Of a stretch of DNA of 64,000 bases, positions 9,902-17,968 are shown one piece after another. The notes under the pieces are model-generated. The model saw only the letters and a program-made list of their open reading frames with translations. It was not told the origin of the DNA and did no database searches. Numbering within the stretch: position 1 is the first letter of the stretch; each line of letters opens with the position of its first letter. Source of the stretch: Oscillospiraceae bacterium (lineage in GTDB: Bacteria > Bacillota > Clostridia > Oscillospirales > Oscillospiraceae); contig CADCKQ010000002.1 of the NCBI GenBank assembly GCA_902802045.1, forward strand, positions 124,001 to 188,000, read 5' to 3'. The position numbers and the translations under genes are program-made.

Positions 9902-12126
9902 GCAGCGAATTTCCCGGATATTTCGATGAAAACGAAGTAACAGGACTTGTTACCGACATAATATTTTCAAACCCCATAAACGGTTATACCGTCGCGAAGA
10001 TAAGCGACGAAAACGGGGTCACTGTCACCGTGACCGGAATCATGCCTTACCTGAGCTGCGGCGAATCGCTGATAGCTTCGGGCTCTTATGAAGACAATTC
10101 CAGGTTCGGAAAGCAGTTCAATATCGAAAAATGCGACAGATATCTTCCGGACACGACGGAGGATATCTTCCTTTTTCTGTCGACAGGCTCGGTAAAGGGG
10201 ATAGGTCCTGTGATCGCGGGGCTCATTCTCGAGCGCTTCGGGGAAAACGCTCTCGCAGTCATGGCTGAGGACCCCGCGCGGCTTTCCGAGATCAAAGGGA
10301 TAAGCCGGGATTCGGCTAAGCTTCTGAGCAGGAGCTACAGAGAGTTCCTCTCTGTCCGTGAACTCTGTCTCTTCCTCTCACGCTATGACGCGGATATATC
10401 TCTTGCCATGCCGCTGTTTAAAGAGTACGGGGAGGACGCTGAGAATATTTTAAATGAGGATCCGTATATTCTTACTTCGCCTCTAATCGGAGGAAAATTC
10501 TCTGAAGCGGACAGTATAGCTTCTGCCCTCGGCTTCTCGCCGGACTCGGACATTCGAGTCAAAGCGGCGGTACTGTTCCAGCTTTCCTTCAACACGAATT
10601 TCGGGCACTGCTTTATCCCTCACGATAAGCTCGTTTTTCACACAGCGGGCTTTCTGGGTTTTGAAGGGGAGAGCGGCCTTATAGAGAGAAACATAGACGA
10701 GCTTGCGGAACAGGGGCGCCTGGTGAGGCAGTTTTATTCGGGCTACGACGTCTGCTATCTGCCCGATCTGCTCGAGGCTGAGAGCTACTGCGCGTTAAAA
10801 GTCAGAGAGTTGTCCAGTAAAGCTTCGCATCGCACGGATACCTCTAGGCTTGTTGAAAACTTCGCCTCTCTCTACGGCATAGAACTCAACGGGGATCAGA
10901 AAAAAGCAGCGGATGTCGCAATAAACAGCAGGATATCCGTTATAACGGGAGGTCCGGGAACAGGGAAGACCCTGATAATCCGTCTGATACTGTCAATAGG
11001 CCGTATACTCGGAAAGACAGTTCTTGCAGCCGCGCCCACCGGAAGAGCGGCGAAAAGGATAACCGAGCTCTGCTCGGCTGAGGCCTCTACCATACACAGG
11101 CTTCTGGGAGCCCAATTTTCCGAAAACAGTCTCTCGACGGTGTTTTCAAAAAATGAGGAGGAGCCGCTCGACTGCGATATTCTCATAGTCGACGAAGCCT
11201 CCATGATAGATATAAGGCTATTTGAAGCGCTTCTGAAAGCCCTGCCCGAGGAGGCATCCCTCGTGATAATAGGCGACTCGGACCAGCTGCCCTCCGTAGG
11301 CCCGGGGGATGTACTTCGAGGACTCATCGACTCAGGCGCTGTAGAGACTGTCAAGCTCACAAAGATTTACCGGCAGAGCGAATCGAGCAATATAGTGAGC
11401 TTTGCCCATATGATAAACGGGAACGAAGTTCCTCCGCTTTCATTAAACGAAAAGGGCTTCTACAGGATCCAGGCCTACAATCCGGAGCTCATAGCACAGA
11501 CGGTGACCGATCTGTACATGAGAAGGCTTCCGGTCGGAATGAAGATCCCTCCTGAGAATATACAGGTCCTGCTCACGACGAGAATGGGAACACTCGGAAC
11601 CGTCAGCATGAACGCGCGGCTCCAGGAAGCATTGAATCCCCAGAACGGCGTAAAAAATGAGAGAAAATTCGGAAATGTGATCTTCCGCGAAGGCGACAAG
11701 GTCATGCAGATAAAAAACGATTACCTGCTCGAAACGGAAGATGAAATTACGGGCGAAAAGAGCTTTGGAGTTTTCAACGGGGATATAGGCTTCATAAGCG
11801 GAATAGACAACTCAAACGGTACGGTCTCCGTCAGTTTCGACGGAAAGACAGCCGTTTACAGGAGCGAGTCTCTCTTCGAGCTAGAGCACGCCTGGGCGAT
11901 AACTGTGCACAAATCGCAGGGAAGCGAGTACAAAGCGGTCATATTTGCTCCGAGCATGCAGGTGAAAAAGCTCCTCACGAAAAAGATACTCTACACTGCT
12001 GTCACCAGGGCCGAGGACGTATTCGTCCTTGTCGCTCAGGACGAGCTGATAAGCGCAATGATAGAAAACAGGAACACCGGAAAGAGATATACATTCCTGA
12101 GATCGAGAATATTAAACGGAGACTGA
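9892..12126 (+). CDS. recD2: ATP-dependent RecD2-type DNA helicase
   Basis: 744 residues. RecD2 is a 5'-3' superfamily 1 helicase found without RecB and RecC, with roles in repair and replication-fork processing. It has an extra N-terminal region (about 1-330) with helix-hairpin-helix repeats ([24 protein letters not shown]), then Walker A GGPGTGKT (about 353), [23 protein letters not shown] and a C-terminal UvrD-like part with [13 protein letters not shown] and TAVTRAED. The start lies inside the uvrA end, giving tight coupling with another repair gene. comF follows after 2 bases. Confidence 0.95.
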   Translation: MDLSSEFPGYFDENEVTGLVTDIIFSNPINGYTVAKISDENGVTVTVTGIMPYLSCGESLIASGSYEDNSRFGKQFNIEKCDRYLPDTTEDIFLFLSTGSVKGIGPVIAGLILERFGENALAVMAEDPARLSEIKGISRDSAKLLSRSYREFLSVRELCLFLSRYDADISLAMPLFKEYGEDAENILNEDPYILTSPLIGGKFSEADSIASALGFSPDSDIRVKAAVLFQLSFNTNFGHCFIPHDKLVFHTAGFLGFEGESGLIERNIDELAEQGRLVRQFYSGYDVCYLPDLLEAESYCALKVRELSSKASHRTDTSRLVENFASLYGIELNGDQKKAADVAINSRISVITGGPGTGKTLIIRLILSIGRILGKTVLAAAPTGRAAKRITELCSAEASTIHRLLGAQFSENSLSTVFSKNEEEPLDCDILIVDEASMIDIRLFEALLKALPEEASLVIIGDSDQLPSVGPGDVLRGLIDSGAVETVKLTKIYRQSESSNIVSFAHMINGNEVPPLSLNEKGFYRIQAYNPELIAQTVTDLYMRRLPVGMKIPPENIQVLLTTRMGTLGTVSMNARLQEALNPQNGVKNERKFGNVIFREGDKVMQIKNDYLLETEDEITGEKSFGVFNGDIGFISGIDNSNGTVSVSFDGKTAVYRSESLFELEHAWAITVHKSQGSEYKAVIFAPSMQVKKLLTKKILYTAVTRAEDVFVLVAQDELISAMIENRNTGKRYTFLRSRILNGD

Positions 12127-12128
12127 AG

Positions 12129-12761
12129 ATGGATCTGCTGGACCTGCTCTATCCTCCCAAATGCATATTCTGCGGCGCTCTGCTGGAGAAGAAAAAAGGG
12201 AAACTCTGCGTATGCCCTTCATGCTTAAGTGAGCTTCCGCGCACGGAAAACAGGGATATCCCGACGCTTCAGGGCGTCGACCGGGTATTCGTTCCGCTTA
12301 GATATGAGGGAAAGGTCCGCTCCTCGCTTCTCGATCTGAAGTTCTCGTACAGGAGCGCGAACGCATCTTCATACGCCGCTCTTATCGCGCCGGAGATAAA
12401 CAAAGACGATTTCGACCTTATTACCTGCGTTCCCGTAAGCAGAAGGACAAGGCGTAAAAGGGGATTCGACCAGAGCGAGCTGATAGCCGGGGAGCTTTCA
12501 AAACTCACGGGTATTCCGTTTTCGAGACTGCTTTTCAAGCGAGCTAAGAACAAAGTCCAGTCTACTCTCAGCACCTGGGAGGAGAGGCAGGAGAACGTAA
12601 GGGGCGTTTTTAAAGCTCGAACAGGCACTGATCTCAGCGGAAAAAACATACTTCTCGTCGACGATATCATTACGACGGGAGCGACCGTCTCCGAGTGCGC
12701 GGCCGTCCTCAGAAACGCCGGCGCCTCATCCGTCTCCGTCTGCGCCCTCGCCCTGGCATAA
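12129..12761 (+). CDS. comF: ComF-family phosphoribosyltransferase-like protein
   Basis: 210 residues. The N-terminus carries a zinc-finger-like pair of cysteines (KCIFCG, then CPSC). The body has a type I phosphoribosyltransferase fold with the PRPP-binding loop LLVDDIITTGAT (about 172-183). ComF is needed for DNA uptake in competent bacteria and otherwise has an unclear role near recombination genes. A GGAG site lies inside the recD2 end, 2 bases before the ATG context, so it is coupled. A hairpin follows the stop directly. Confidence 0.9.
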   Translation: MDLLDLLYPPKCIFCGALLEKKKGKLCVCPSCLSELPRTENRDIPTLQGVDRVFVPLRYEGKVRSSLLDLKFSYRSANASSYAALIAPEINKDDFDLITCVPVSRRTRRKRGFDQSELIAGELSKLTGIPFSRLLFKRAKNKVQSTLSTWEERQENVRGVFKARTGTDLSGKNILLVDDIITTGATVSECAAVLRNAGASSVSVCALALA

Positions 12762-12772
12762 ATAATTTCTTG

Positions 12773-12798
12773 ACACATCCTTCGGGATGTGTTATTTT
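12773..12798 (+). terminator. Probable terminator after comF (overlaps promoter-like boxes)
   Basis: A perfect 8-bp stem, ACACATCC/GGATGTGT, closes a TTCG tetraloop, followed by TATTTT. The same bases hold TTGACA (12770-12775), a 17-base spacer and TATTTT (12793-12798), so a promoter for lexA overlapping the hairpin cannot be excluded. Confidence 0.65.
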
Positions 12799-12810
12799 AT
12801 GCTTAAAGCG

Positions 12811-12830
12811 AACATAATGTTAGTTATAAT
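12811..12830 (+). promoter_or_regulatory. Putative LexA-like operator and -10 box upstream of lexA
   Basis: The perfect palindrome AACAT-A-ATGTT (12811-12821), preceded by CG, lies 4 bases ahead of a perfect TATAAT (12825-12830). It resembles the Gram-positive SOS box (CGAAC-N4-GTTYG) but has a 5-base centre, so it is a variant. Position in the spacer suits autorepression. Confidence 0.5.
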
Positions 12831-12852
12831 AATTTTTTGAAAGAGGAAGAAT

Positions 12853-13470
12853 ATGAGAAGCAAAAGTCAAGAGACGGCAGAGAGGATAAAATCGTTTATT
12901 TTCGAGTATTACAGGGATAACGGGCGCTCTCCGACGGTCAGGGAAGTCGGAAAAGCCGCGGGAATAAGCGTATCGATCGCACAGAAATACCTTGTATGGC
13001 TCAGGGAGAACAATGAGATAGAGTACAGCGGCAGAAGGGGAATATCCACGGAGTCGACGGAGAAGCTGGTGGACAATATGGTCTCTGTCGGAGTAATAGG
13101 GGATATAAGCTGCGGTCTTCCGGTGAGCGAGGAGGAACGTTGTGAGGATTATGTGAGGCTTCCCGAGAAGCTTGTCGGAAAGGGGACATTCTATCTTCTG
13201 AGAGCATACGGGGACAGTATGACAAACGCAGGGATCGATGAAGGGGATCTTGTTCTTGTAAGGCAGCAGAAGGAAGCAAAGCCCGGAGAGATAGTAGTCG
13301 CGCTGCTAAACAATAAGGAGAATACCCTGAAGAGATATCTGCTGAACAGAGACGGGAAAGCTTATCTGCACCCCGAAAACGACAGATATCCGGATATATA
13401 CCCTGAGACAGAGCTTTCTATTCAGGGCGTGGCCGTCAAGGTGCTTAAGGACCTGGAAAAAGTACAATAA
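12853..13470 (+). CDS. lexA: LexA repressor / S24 self-cleaving protease
   Basis: 205 residues. The N-terminal winged helix (about 8-60; TVREVGKAAGISVSIAQKYL) matches the LexA DNA-binding domain. The C-terminal S24 peptidase domain has the nucleophile in GDSM (Ser 122) and the general base in ENTLK (Lys 160), nearly the same spacing as E. coli Ser119/Lys156. The expected cleavage bond is Cys87-Gly88 (DISCGLP), as in UmuD, instead of Ala-Gly. An AGAGGAAGA ribosome site precedes the ATG. The vapE-like gene follows after 22 bases. It is most likely the cell's SOS repressor, but an element-borne copy cannot be ruled out. Confidence 0.9.
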   Translation: MRSKSQETAERIKSFIFEYYRDNGRSPTVREVGKAAGISVSIAQKYLVWLRENNEIEYSGRRGISTESTEKLVDNMVSVGVIGDISCGLPVSEEERCEDYVRLPEKLVGKGTFYLLRAYGDSMTNAGIDEGDLVLVRQQKEAKPGEIVVALLNNKENTLKRYLLNRDGKAYLHPENDRYPDIYPETELSIQGVAVKVLKDLEKVQ

Positions 13471-13492
13471 ACAACACTGCGGAGAACTGAAA

Positions 13493-15448
13493 ATGGTAAA
13501 ACTTCCAAGAATACTCAGCGAGATCAGAGGATGGGCACATATGTCCGGGCAGAAGATCCCGCTTGTGCCCGAAAAAACAGAGGACAGGAAATTCTCCTGC
13601 ACCAAACACCCCGAGCTGTTTAAAAACTATTCCGAGATCTGCGAGCTTATCGAAGCAAAGGGCGGCAGCTATTTCCCGTGCCTGAGGACTGCCGCAAAAG
13701 ACGGAATAGTCGTTATAGACATAGACTGCCACAACGGCAAAAAGCCCGAAGAGGCGAAAGAACAGTACGAAGAGATGATCGGTATCCTCGGAAGCGGAGG
13801 ATATTACGCTGAAAGATCCTTCAGCGGAAACGGATATCACATTTTGACATATGCTCCGGGCGTGGACGCGCTCAAGGCCGACAACAGCGAGCTTCAGGTC
13901 GAGGCATGGAACCGCAATCAGTTTGTGATGCTGACCGGGGATGTACTCGTTAATTGCGACGAGCTCGATAATAAGACGGATGAAGTATTGAGGATACTGG
14001 AGCTTTTTGATCTTTCTTCTGCAAAGATGAAGAAATCGAAAGTAGAAGTCGCCAAAGCGGAGGCGGGTTTCAACAGTGTCGTACAGGAAGGAGCGAGAAA
14101 CAATACGCTCTTCGAATACGCGGTAACGCTGGCAAAGTCGGGTAAGACCGGAGACATACTTTACAGTCTTGTTCTCGACAAAAACAACAGCTTCTGCCTT
14201 CCTCCGCTTGAAAGAAAAGATGTTCACGGGATCTGCGAGAGAGCAGAGAAATATGTTCCGGAAAACGGGAAAAAGCCCAGGCTTACTTACAGGCTGCTTG
14301 AAGAAGAGCTCTACGCCATGGATATATCTGTCCATTTCAATGAGCTCACGAGAGAGATGGAGGTAAGAGGAAATGTCAGTGAATTCAACCCGGATACCAT
14401 AGCCGAGGATATAAGCGGTATCCTGTACAGCGAGCTGGGAGACAGATATACCTCGATCTCGGAGACGACGATATTCAAATACCTCAAGATAATCGCCGGC
14501 CTCGGAAGATATCATCCGGTCGTGGATTTCTTCGAGCAGCTCGGAGCGCCCTCGGTTGATGTTCAGGACAGCCTCGACAGGCTCTACGAGATACTCGGAG
14601 TTACGGACGGTTTCGAGAAGACGCTTATCGCGAAATGGCTTCTGCAGTGCGTGGCCATGGTCTTCAACACGGATCAGCAAATGCCCTACGGGGCGGACGG
14701 GATCCTGGTCCTGCAGGGTGCCCAGGGCATTGGCAAGACTTCGTTTGCCGAGGCTCTCGGAATGAATGAGCCCGGGTTCGTAAATGTCGGGATCAGACTC
14801 AACGAAAATGACAAGGATACTTTCAGAAGAGCCGTGACCTGCTGGATAGCAGAGCTTGGAGAGCTTGATGAGACCTTCAAGAAGAGCGATATAGAGATGC
14901 TCAAGGCCTTTATAACCCAGCCCAGGGATATGTACCGTCTTCCGTATGACAGAAGCGACCTGAAATACAACCGAAGATCCTCCTTCATTGCGACCTGTAA
15001 TGAACCCGAATTCCTCGTGGATACCACCGGAAACCGCAGATTCTGGTCCGTACACGTCGATAAGATCGACCTTGATGCTCTGAGAGCCTACGATTTCAAA
15101 GAGCTCTGGGCAGGCATTTACGAGCTCTGGAGGATCGAGGGCAAGCAGAGCTTCAGACTCAGCAGGGAAGAGCAGAAAAGTCTCAGCGAGAGAAACAGGG
15201 CCTTTGAGAAACCCGTCAAGTCGGAGACCGAAATCAGAGATATCCTTGCATATACAAAGGATAACGATTCTTACAGCTATTCATGGGTAACGGCAACACA
15301 GTTTATGAATGCTTATCCGGAGCTTCGGAATCACAGCTACAGATCCCAGGATATCGGAAGAGCGTTGAAGAAGTTCAGTTTGGAAGAGAAAAGCGAACAC
15401 AACGTAACATACAGATATCTTCCGATGCCAAAAGACCGGTGGATCTGA
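13493..15448 (+). CDS. VapE/VirE-family primase-helicase-like protein
   Basis: 651 residues. The N-terminal half looks like an archaeo-eukaryotic primase domain, with a DxD motif in VVIDIDCHNG (about 72-81) and SGNGYHI as the likely sxH motif. The C-terminal half is a VirE/VapE P-loop ATPase: GAQGIGKTSF (about 407-416), then WIAELGELDETF and RRSSFIATCNEPEFLVD, a superfamily 3-like helicase arrangement. Such proteins are typical of prophages, PICI-type satellites and other integrated replicons, not of housekeeping operons. The spacing to lexA (22 bases) suggests co-transcription and SOS control. G-rich repeats begin right after the stop, and a second frame there could encode an alternative tail. 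Confidence 0.88.
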   Translation: MVKLPRILSEIRGWAHMSGQKIPLVPEKTEDRKFSCTKHPELFKNYSEICELIEAKGGSYFPCLRTAAKDGIVVIDIDCHNGKKPEEAKEQYEEMIGILGSGGYYAERSFSGNGYHILTYAPGVDALKADNSELQVEAWNRNQFVMLTGDVLVNCDELDNKTDEVLRILELFDLSSAKMKKSKVEVAKAEAGFNSVVQEGARNNTLFEYAVTLAKSGKTGDILYSLVLDKNNSFCLPPLERKDVHGICERAEKYVPENGKKPRLTYRLLEEELYAMDISVHFNELTREMEVRGNVSEFNPDTIAEDISGILYSELGDRYTSISETTIFKYLKIIAGLGRYHPVVDFFEQLGAPSVDVQDSLDRLYEILGVTDGFEKTLIAKWLLQCVAMVFNTDQQMPYGADGILVLQGAQGIGKTSFAEALGMNEPGFVNVGIRLNENDKDTFRRAVTCWIAELGELDETFKKSDIEMLKAFITQPRDMYRLPYDRSDLKYNRRSSFIATCNEPEFLVDTTGNRRFWSVHVDKIDLDALRAYDFKELWAGIYELWRIEGKQSFRLSREEQKSLSERNRAFEKPVKSETEIRDILAYTKDNDSYSYSWVTATQFMNAYPELRNHSYRSQDIGRALKKFSLEEKSEHNVTYRYLPMPKDRWI

Positions 15449-15464
15449 GTCCTCAGGCTGGAAA

Positions 15465-15677
15465 GGTGGGGAAGGTGGGGACAGTGGGACGATTCCGGCA
15501 ACTTTTTTAAACCGCAATTAAAAATCAAAAATTATATTTGTTTTTTTTAAAATGTTTTCCGTAAATTATCTCCACTTATCCCACCCTGAACTTTAAAACG
15601 ATTGGTATGACAAGTACTGACAGGGTGGGGACGCGATCTTCACAGCCCCACCCTGTTCCCACCGTCTCCACCCTGTT
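15465..15677 (+). repeat. Iteron-like G-rich repeat cluster around an AT-rich core
   Basis: GGTGGGGA occurs at 15465-15472 and 15474-15481, with AGTGGGA at 15484. CCCACCCTG is at 15580-15588. ACAGGGTGGGG (15620-15630) and CCCCACCCTGT (15646-15656) form a perfect 11-bp inverted repeat, and TCCACCCTGTT lies at 15667-15677. Between the blocks (15500-15570) the DNA is very AT-rich. The layout resembles a small replication origin with iterons, consistent with the primase-helicase gene just upstream. Confidence 0.6.
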
Positions 15678-15707
15678 ATCGGCAAAATGTACAAAAAAGG
15701 CCCGCAA

Positions 15708-15729
15708 AAATTGTGAAAACACACAATTT
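15708..15729. repeat. Inverted repeat AAATTGTG / CACAATTT
   Basis: A perfect 8-bp dyad with a 6-base centre, of operator size. A related dyad with AAATTGT/ACAATTT arms lies before proC at 60947-60969. Confidence 0.55.
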
Positions 15730-15805
15730 AATGAATAAATAGTATCTATTGAAAATGCACTTTCAAGAATTCTGAAAAACTCGAAAACTAACGATAGAAA
15801 ACGAA

Positions 15806-15845
15806 AAAAGACGAAGGATAGCGATAAAACTATCCTTCGTCTTTT
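15806..15845. terminator. Bidirectional terminator, 16-bp perfect stem
   Basis: AAAAGACGAAGGATAG and CTATCCTTCGTCTTTT pair perfectly around an 8-base loop, giving a T-run on both strands. It can end the lexA-vapE transcript and any minus-strand transcript arriving from the right. Confidence 0.88.
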
Positions 15846-15846
15846 A

Positions 15847-15939
15847 TCAATTCCAATCCTTGAAAAGATCGTTAAGGGCCGTCATCCCTGCTTTGTATAT
15901 ACTTTTTTCCAAAACAGAGAAGATATGAGTATGAAAGGT
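15847..15939 (-). other. Possible coding remnant ending at the terminator
   Basis: On the minus strand about 31 open codons end in SIYKAGMTALNDLFKDWN and a TGA only two bases before the terminator stem. There is no start codon with a ribosome site, and the upstream part is AT-rich and closed by a TAA. It may be the decayed C-terminus of a lost element gene, or chance. The rest of the segment from 15940 to 16060 is AT-rich, with no gene I can support. Confidence 0.25.
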
Positions 15940-16063
15940 TAAAAAGTATTAATGCAATTCTTAATAAAGAAATTAATAATTTAAAGAAAAAATAATTGAT
16001 TTCCTGTTCATTTAGTTTTAAATAATCTGGTTTAAACACGAGTTAACAGATAAAATGGTTAGA

Positions 16064-16104
16064 GGGTGAATGAAGACTATGTTTTCATTCACCCCTCATT
16101 CACC
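16064..16104. repeat. Inverted repeat plus direct repeat of CATTCACC
   Basis: GGGTGAATGAA (16064-16074) and TTCATTCACCC (16084-16094) form a perfect 11-bp dyad. A further CATTCACC follows at 16097-16104, so the octamer appears three times in 41 bases. It may be an operator or an additional iteron group. Confidence 0.5.
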
Positions 16105-16123
16105 ACATCCACATACAGCGCGC

Positions 16124-16152
16124 TTGCTTTTACCGCTTTAGTCTGCTATAGT
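16124..16152 (+). promoter_or_regulatory. Promoter of the Ig-like lipoprotein gene
   Basis: TTGCTT (16124-16129), a 17-base spacer and TATAGT (16147-16152), about 70 bases before the start codon. Confidence 0.6.
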
Positions 16153-16223
16153 GGTATTGCAATGAAGCCCCGGGGATGAACGGGGACAGAGTACAAATAC
16201 CTGCTCAGGAAGGGGTAATACAT

Positions 16224-17945
16224 ATGAATAAATTCAAAAAAACCGTTTCACTGATCCTTATAGTGATCATGCTGGCGTCGCTGGCGGCCTGCGGGGCGAA
16301 AAGCACTCCGACGGCTGAAGCTCAGGCGGCCCCGGTTCCGACGGGAGCGACGGAAGCTGCGGAAGCGACGAGCGGGACCATTTCCGCGGAAGTCACTCCG
16401 GATCCGGACGCAGAGGTGATCGACGCGCAGCTGGAGCTGCTCTTTGAGGAGATGAGCGTCTGGAATCAGGACGCGAAGGACGAGGTATGGGAGTACACTG
16501 TCACAGATCTCGACCACAACGGCCGTCTCGAGCTGATAGCCGCTCTGAACGATCCCGAGGAGCGCACCACGAAGGTCAAGATCTGGGAGATCGGAAAGAA
16601 CGGAAAGACCCTCGACGAGTGCGTCGTTCAGGACACGGAGGGCTTCTTCCCGGACATCGTAACGGAGAACACTGATACCGTCTATACCGCGAAGTCGGAC
16701 GAGTGGGCGTATTTTTTCTATGACAACACCCTTATTGACGGCGGCGCGAAGACAATAAAATGCTCCGTCCGGCTGAAGAACGGAGAACTTGGCGTTACGG
16801 AATACGCTTATGAGACGGCGCTAACGGATGACGAAGGCAAGACTAAGGTCTCCCATACGGATCTCAACGGAGTCGAGATCTCGGCTGAGGCTTACAATGA
16901 CGCCGGAATAAACAGCTTCACGGGAGCAATGCGCGGCAGCACGAACCTGGACTGGTTTGCAGCCGAAGAAGCGGAGGACATAACGCGCCTGACGGGCAGC
17001 TATCGCGTCTTCACGGGCGAGAAACTGCCGCCGGATCCTTATGTGGCTCCTGTTCCGACTCCCGCCCCCTCAGAGGAGGCTCAGCCCTCAGCGACGCCTG
17101 CGGCCACTGCAGCGCCCACGCCCGCGGTCACTCCCGCGCCCACGCCCGTGCCCACTCCGGAGCCCGTCTATCTGACGATAACGAAGAATCCGACGAGCGA
17201 GTACCGCAAAGAGGGCGAAACGGGCTACTTCATAGCGGGAGCAAACAATTTCTCATCCGCGAGCTGGATGATGGTATCGCCTTACGGCGGGGAATACACT
17301 CCGCAGAACTTTGCCTGGATCTTTCCGAACTGCCGGGTTTCGGGCGAATACAGCACCTCGCTCACGATCAGCAACCTCAGCTCCGACATGAGCGGCTGGG
17401 GCGCCTATTGCACATTCTATTACAACGACCAGACAGCCCGGACCAGCACGGCTTATCTCAACGTCGAGGTGGTTCCCGTTCCGACGCCCGCGCCGAGCGG
17501 CCGCGCCGACGGAACAGTATCGGGCTACAGCTATTCCACAGTGACAATAAACCTATATGAAGGAGGCTCCGTCAACGTGACGAGAAACATCTGCAACGAG
17601 GACGGCAGCATATATATAGGAGCGCCCTGCGAGTGCTATTTCAACGTCTACAACGGAGTCCGCGATTACTACTATGTATATATAATGGGCAAGCAGATGG
17701 TGGGACCGATCTACGGAAGCATGTCTGGCACCATCAGCAGCCACGGCAACGGATATATCACTATCCTGATGCAGGACGGCTCATACGTGACGGTCAGCAC
17801 AGATTTAGTGAACGTAGTCACAGGAGTCATTAAGGACGGCTGCAACTGCACCGTCTACTACCAGAATTACCTGAGGGCCGATTACATCTACAGCGTGGAC
17901 GTATACGGCGCCAACGAAGGCACGGGCTTCGGCTTCGGCTACTGA
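16224..17945 (+). CDS. Lipoprotein with Pro/Thr-rich linkers and an Ig-like domain
   Basis: 573 residues from the ATG at 16224, chosen because AGGAAGGGG lies just upstream. The in-frame ATG at 16176 would add 16 residues with no signal character. The signal peptide ends in a lipobox (LAAC). After a low-complexity Ala/Thr/Pro stretch comes a globular region (about 60-275; TDLDHNGRLELIAAL resembles a calcium-loop-like DxDxNG turn). A Pro-rich linker (about 280-325) and an immunoglobulin-like beta-sandwich (about 326-425) follow, and after a second linker a C-terminal beta-rich domain with repeats like GTVSGYSYSTVTINL and GTISSHGNGYITILM. It is presumably a surface-exposed protein; I do not recognise a specific function. 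Confidence 0.75.
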   Translation: MNKFKKTVSLILIVIMLASLAACGAKSTPTAEAQAAPVPTGATEAAEATSGTISAEVTPDPDAEVIDAQLELLFEEMSVWNQDAKDEVWEYTVTDLDHNGRLELIAALNDPEERTTKVKIWEIGKNGKTLDECVVQDTEGFFPDIVTENTDTVYTAKSDEWAYFFYDNTLIDGGAKTIKCSVRLKNGELGVTEYAYETALTDDEGKTKVSHTDLNGVEISAEAYNDAGINSFTGAMRGSTNLDWFAAEEAEDITRLTGSYRVFTGEKLPPDPYVAPVPTPAPSEEAQPSATPAATAAPTPAVTPAPTPVPTPEPVYLTITKNPTSEYRKEGETGYFIAGANNFSSASWMMVSPYGGEYTPQNFAWIFPNCRVSGEYSTSLTISNLSSDMSGWGAYCTFYYNDQTARTSTAYLNVEVVPVPTPAPSGRADGTVSGYSYSTVTINLYEGGSVNVTRNICNEDGSIYIGAPCECYFNVYNGVRDYYYVYIMGKQMVGPIYGSMSGTISSHGNGYITILMQDGSYVTVSTDLVNVVTGVIKDGCNCTVYYQNYLRADYIYSVDVYGANEGTGFGFGY

Positions 17946-17968
17946 TAAGTCTTTAAGCGGCAGGCGCT

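Noticed and set aside
13445-15055. A 536-codon open frame on the minus strand across vapE
   Set aside because: It is a shadow of the vapE frame, which has recognisable primase and ATPase motifs; the minus frame has no family resemblance and no ribosome site.
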